Positions 6,036-6,672 of a DNA stretch of 6,672 nt are shown here, in pieces. Under the pieces are notes generated by a model. The model saw nothing but the letters and a program-made list of their open reading frames with translations. It was not told the DNA's origin and did no database searches. Numbering within the stretch: the first letter of the stretch is position 1; every line of letters begins with the position of its first letter. The stretch comes from CANKBT01 sp038236005 (GTDB taxonomy: Bacteria; Actinomycetota; Actinomycetes; Mycobacteriales; SCTD01). The stretch lies in NCBI GenBank assembly GCA_038236005.1, contig JBBSTI010000167.1, forward strand, positions 1 to 6,672. The letters run 5' to 3'. The position numbers and the translations under genes are program-made.

Positions 6036-6672
6036 TCAGCCGGCGGCGACCGCGGGTGCGCCGGACGGGCCGTCGTAGGCCGCGGCGATGCGCAAGGCCT
6101 CCTCCACGAGGGTCTCGACGATCTGGCTCTCGGGCACGGTCTTGATGACCTCGCCCTTGACGAAGATCTGCCCCTTGCCGTTGCCGGACGCGACCCCGAG
6201 GTCGGCCTCGCGGGCCTCGCCCGGACCGTTGACGACGCAGCCCATGACGGCCACCCGCAGCGGGATCGTGATGCCCTCGAGCCCGGCGGTGACCTGGTCG
6301 GCCAGGGTGTAGACGTCGACCTGGGCGCGCCCGCAGGAGGGGCAGGACACGATCTCCAGGCCGCGCTGCTTGAGGTTGAGGGACTCCAGGATCGCGATGC
6401 CGACCTTGACCTCCTCCACCGGCGGGGCGGACAGCGAGACCCGGATCGTGTCGCCGATCCCCTCGGCCAGCAGCGCCCCGAACGCGACGGCGGACTTGAT
6501 CGTGCCCTGGAACGCCGGACCGGCCTCGGTGACACCGATGTGCAGCGGGTAGTCGCACGCCGCTGACAGCTGCCGGTAGGCCTCGACCATGATCACCGGG
6601 TCGTTGTGCTTCACCGAGATCTTGATGTCGGTGAAGTCGTGCTCCTCGAACAGCGAGCACTCCCAGAGCGCG
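6036..6672 (-). CDS. ispG: 4-hydroxy-3-methylbut-2-enyl diphosphate synthase, C-terminal part (partial)
   Basis: The last 211 residues of IspG (GcpE). It is the [4Fe-4S] enzyme of the methylerythritol phosphate pathway that converts 2-C-methyl-D-erythritol 2,4-cyclodiphosphate to HMBPP, using reduced ferredoxin or flavodoxin. The start lies beyond the right edge; the frame is open from 6671 and enters as ALWECSLFEEHDF, so the in-frame GTG at 6614 is not the start. Seen: DIKISVKHNDPV, the long near-invariant stretch from HIGVTEAGPAFQGT to GDTIRVSLS, the cluster ligands in CPSCGRAQVD (Cys codons 6344-6342 and 6335-6333), the third Cys in VMGCVVNGPGEARE (6239-6237) and the cluster-ligand Glu (6218-6216). 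ASGNGKGQIF and KTVPESQIVETL close the reductase-like domain. The C-terminus ends with a short Ala/Gly/Pro tail. The following GNAT gene is co-oriented. Confidence 0.98.
   Translation of the reverse strand, partial: ALWECSLFEEHDFTDIKISVKHNDPVIMVEAYRQLSAACDYPLHIGVTEAGPAFQGTIKSAVAFGALLAEGIGDTIRVSLSAPPVEEVKVGIAILESLNLKQRGLEIVSCPSCGRAQVDVYTLADQVTAGLEGITIPLRVAVMGCVVNGPGEAREADLGVASGNGKGQIFVKGEVIKTVPESQIVETLVEEALRIAAAYDGPSGAPAVAAG

Noticed and set aside
4272..6566. 764-codon open frame on the plus strand opposite ispG, GNAT and aldehyde dehydrogenase
   Set aside because: It is antisense to three clearly recognised genes, shows no known domain and is Arg/Gly/Ala/His-rich, as expected for a shadow frame in GC-rich DNA.
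1..6672. Mobile element, CRISPR array, tRNA/rRNA, or new defence or biosynthetic system
   Set aside because: No transposase, integrase, terminal repeats, spaced direct repeats, RNA-gene cores, or co-directional cluster of unknown genes; the direct repeats found are coding Gly-rich repeats.

Overview
The window is a high-GC chromosomal segment, almost certainly from an actinobacterium (Actinomycetota). The coding frames are strongly G/C-biased at third positions. The two housekeeping genes (ispG and proS) have the sequence character of actinobacterial homologues. The order ispG, then a DUF4081-type GNAT acetyltransferase, matches the block known from mycobacteria and streptomycetes. Genus cannot be fixed from the sequence alone.

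Layout, right to left along the minus strand: the 3' part of ispG (6672-6036, cut by the window edge); a two-domain GNAT acetyltransferase (5969-5127); and an aldehyde dehydrogenase (5108-3573). All three are co-oriented with short gaps (66 and 18 bp) and could form one transcription unit. A single plus-strand gene (3008-3571), an antibiotic-biosynthesis-monooxygenase-like domain fused to two membrane helices, converges on the aldehyde dehydrogenase with one base between the stop codons. It diverges from a 761-residue TPM-domain membrane protein (2831-546, minus), which has a signal peptide, an extracytoplasmic domain, one membrane helix, a very long Ala/Gln/Arg/Glu-rich helical region and a Gly-rich tail. 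The 5' part of proS (422-1, minus, cut by the edge) lies beyond it.

Non-coding space is small: 423-545 holds a hairpin downstream of the TPM gene, and 2832-3007 is the divergent intergenic region with a striking 14+2+14 inverted repeat. Nothing in the window looks like a phage, plasmid, transposon, CRISPR array, tRNA or rRNA.

Functionally, ispG (isoprenoid precursor synthesis) and proS (charging of tRNA-Pro) are essential housekeeping genes. The three genes between the GNAT gene and proS (aldehyde dehydrogenase, ABM-like membrane protein, TPM protein) look like accessory genes of the lineage placed inside that block. I see no convincing new multi-gene system. The points most worth checking are the inverted repeat, the architecture of the TPM protein, the divergent active-site motifs of the aldehyde dehydrogenase, and possible leaderless starts.
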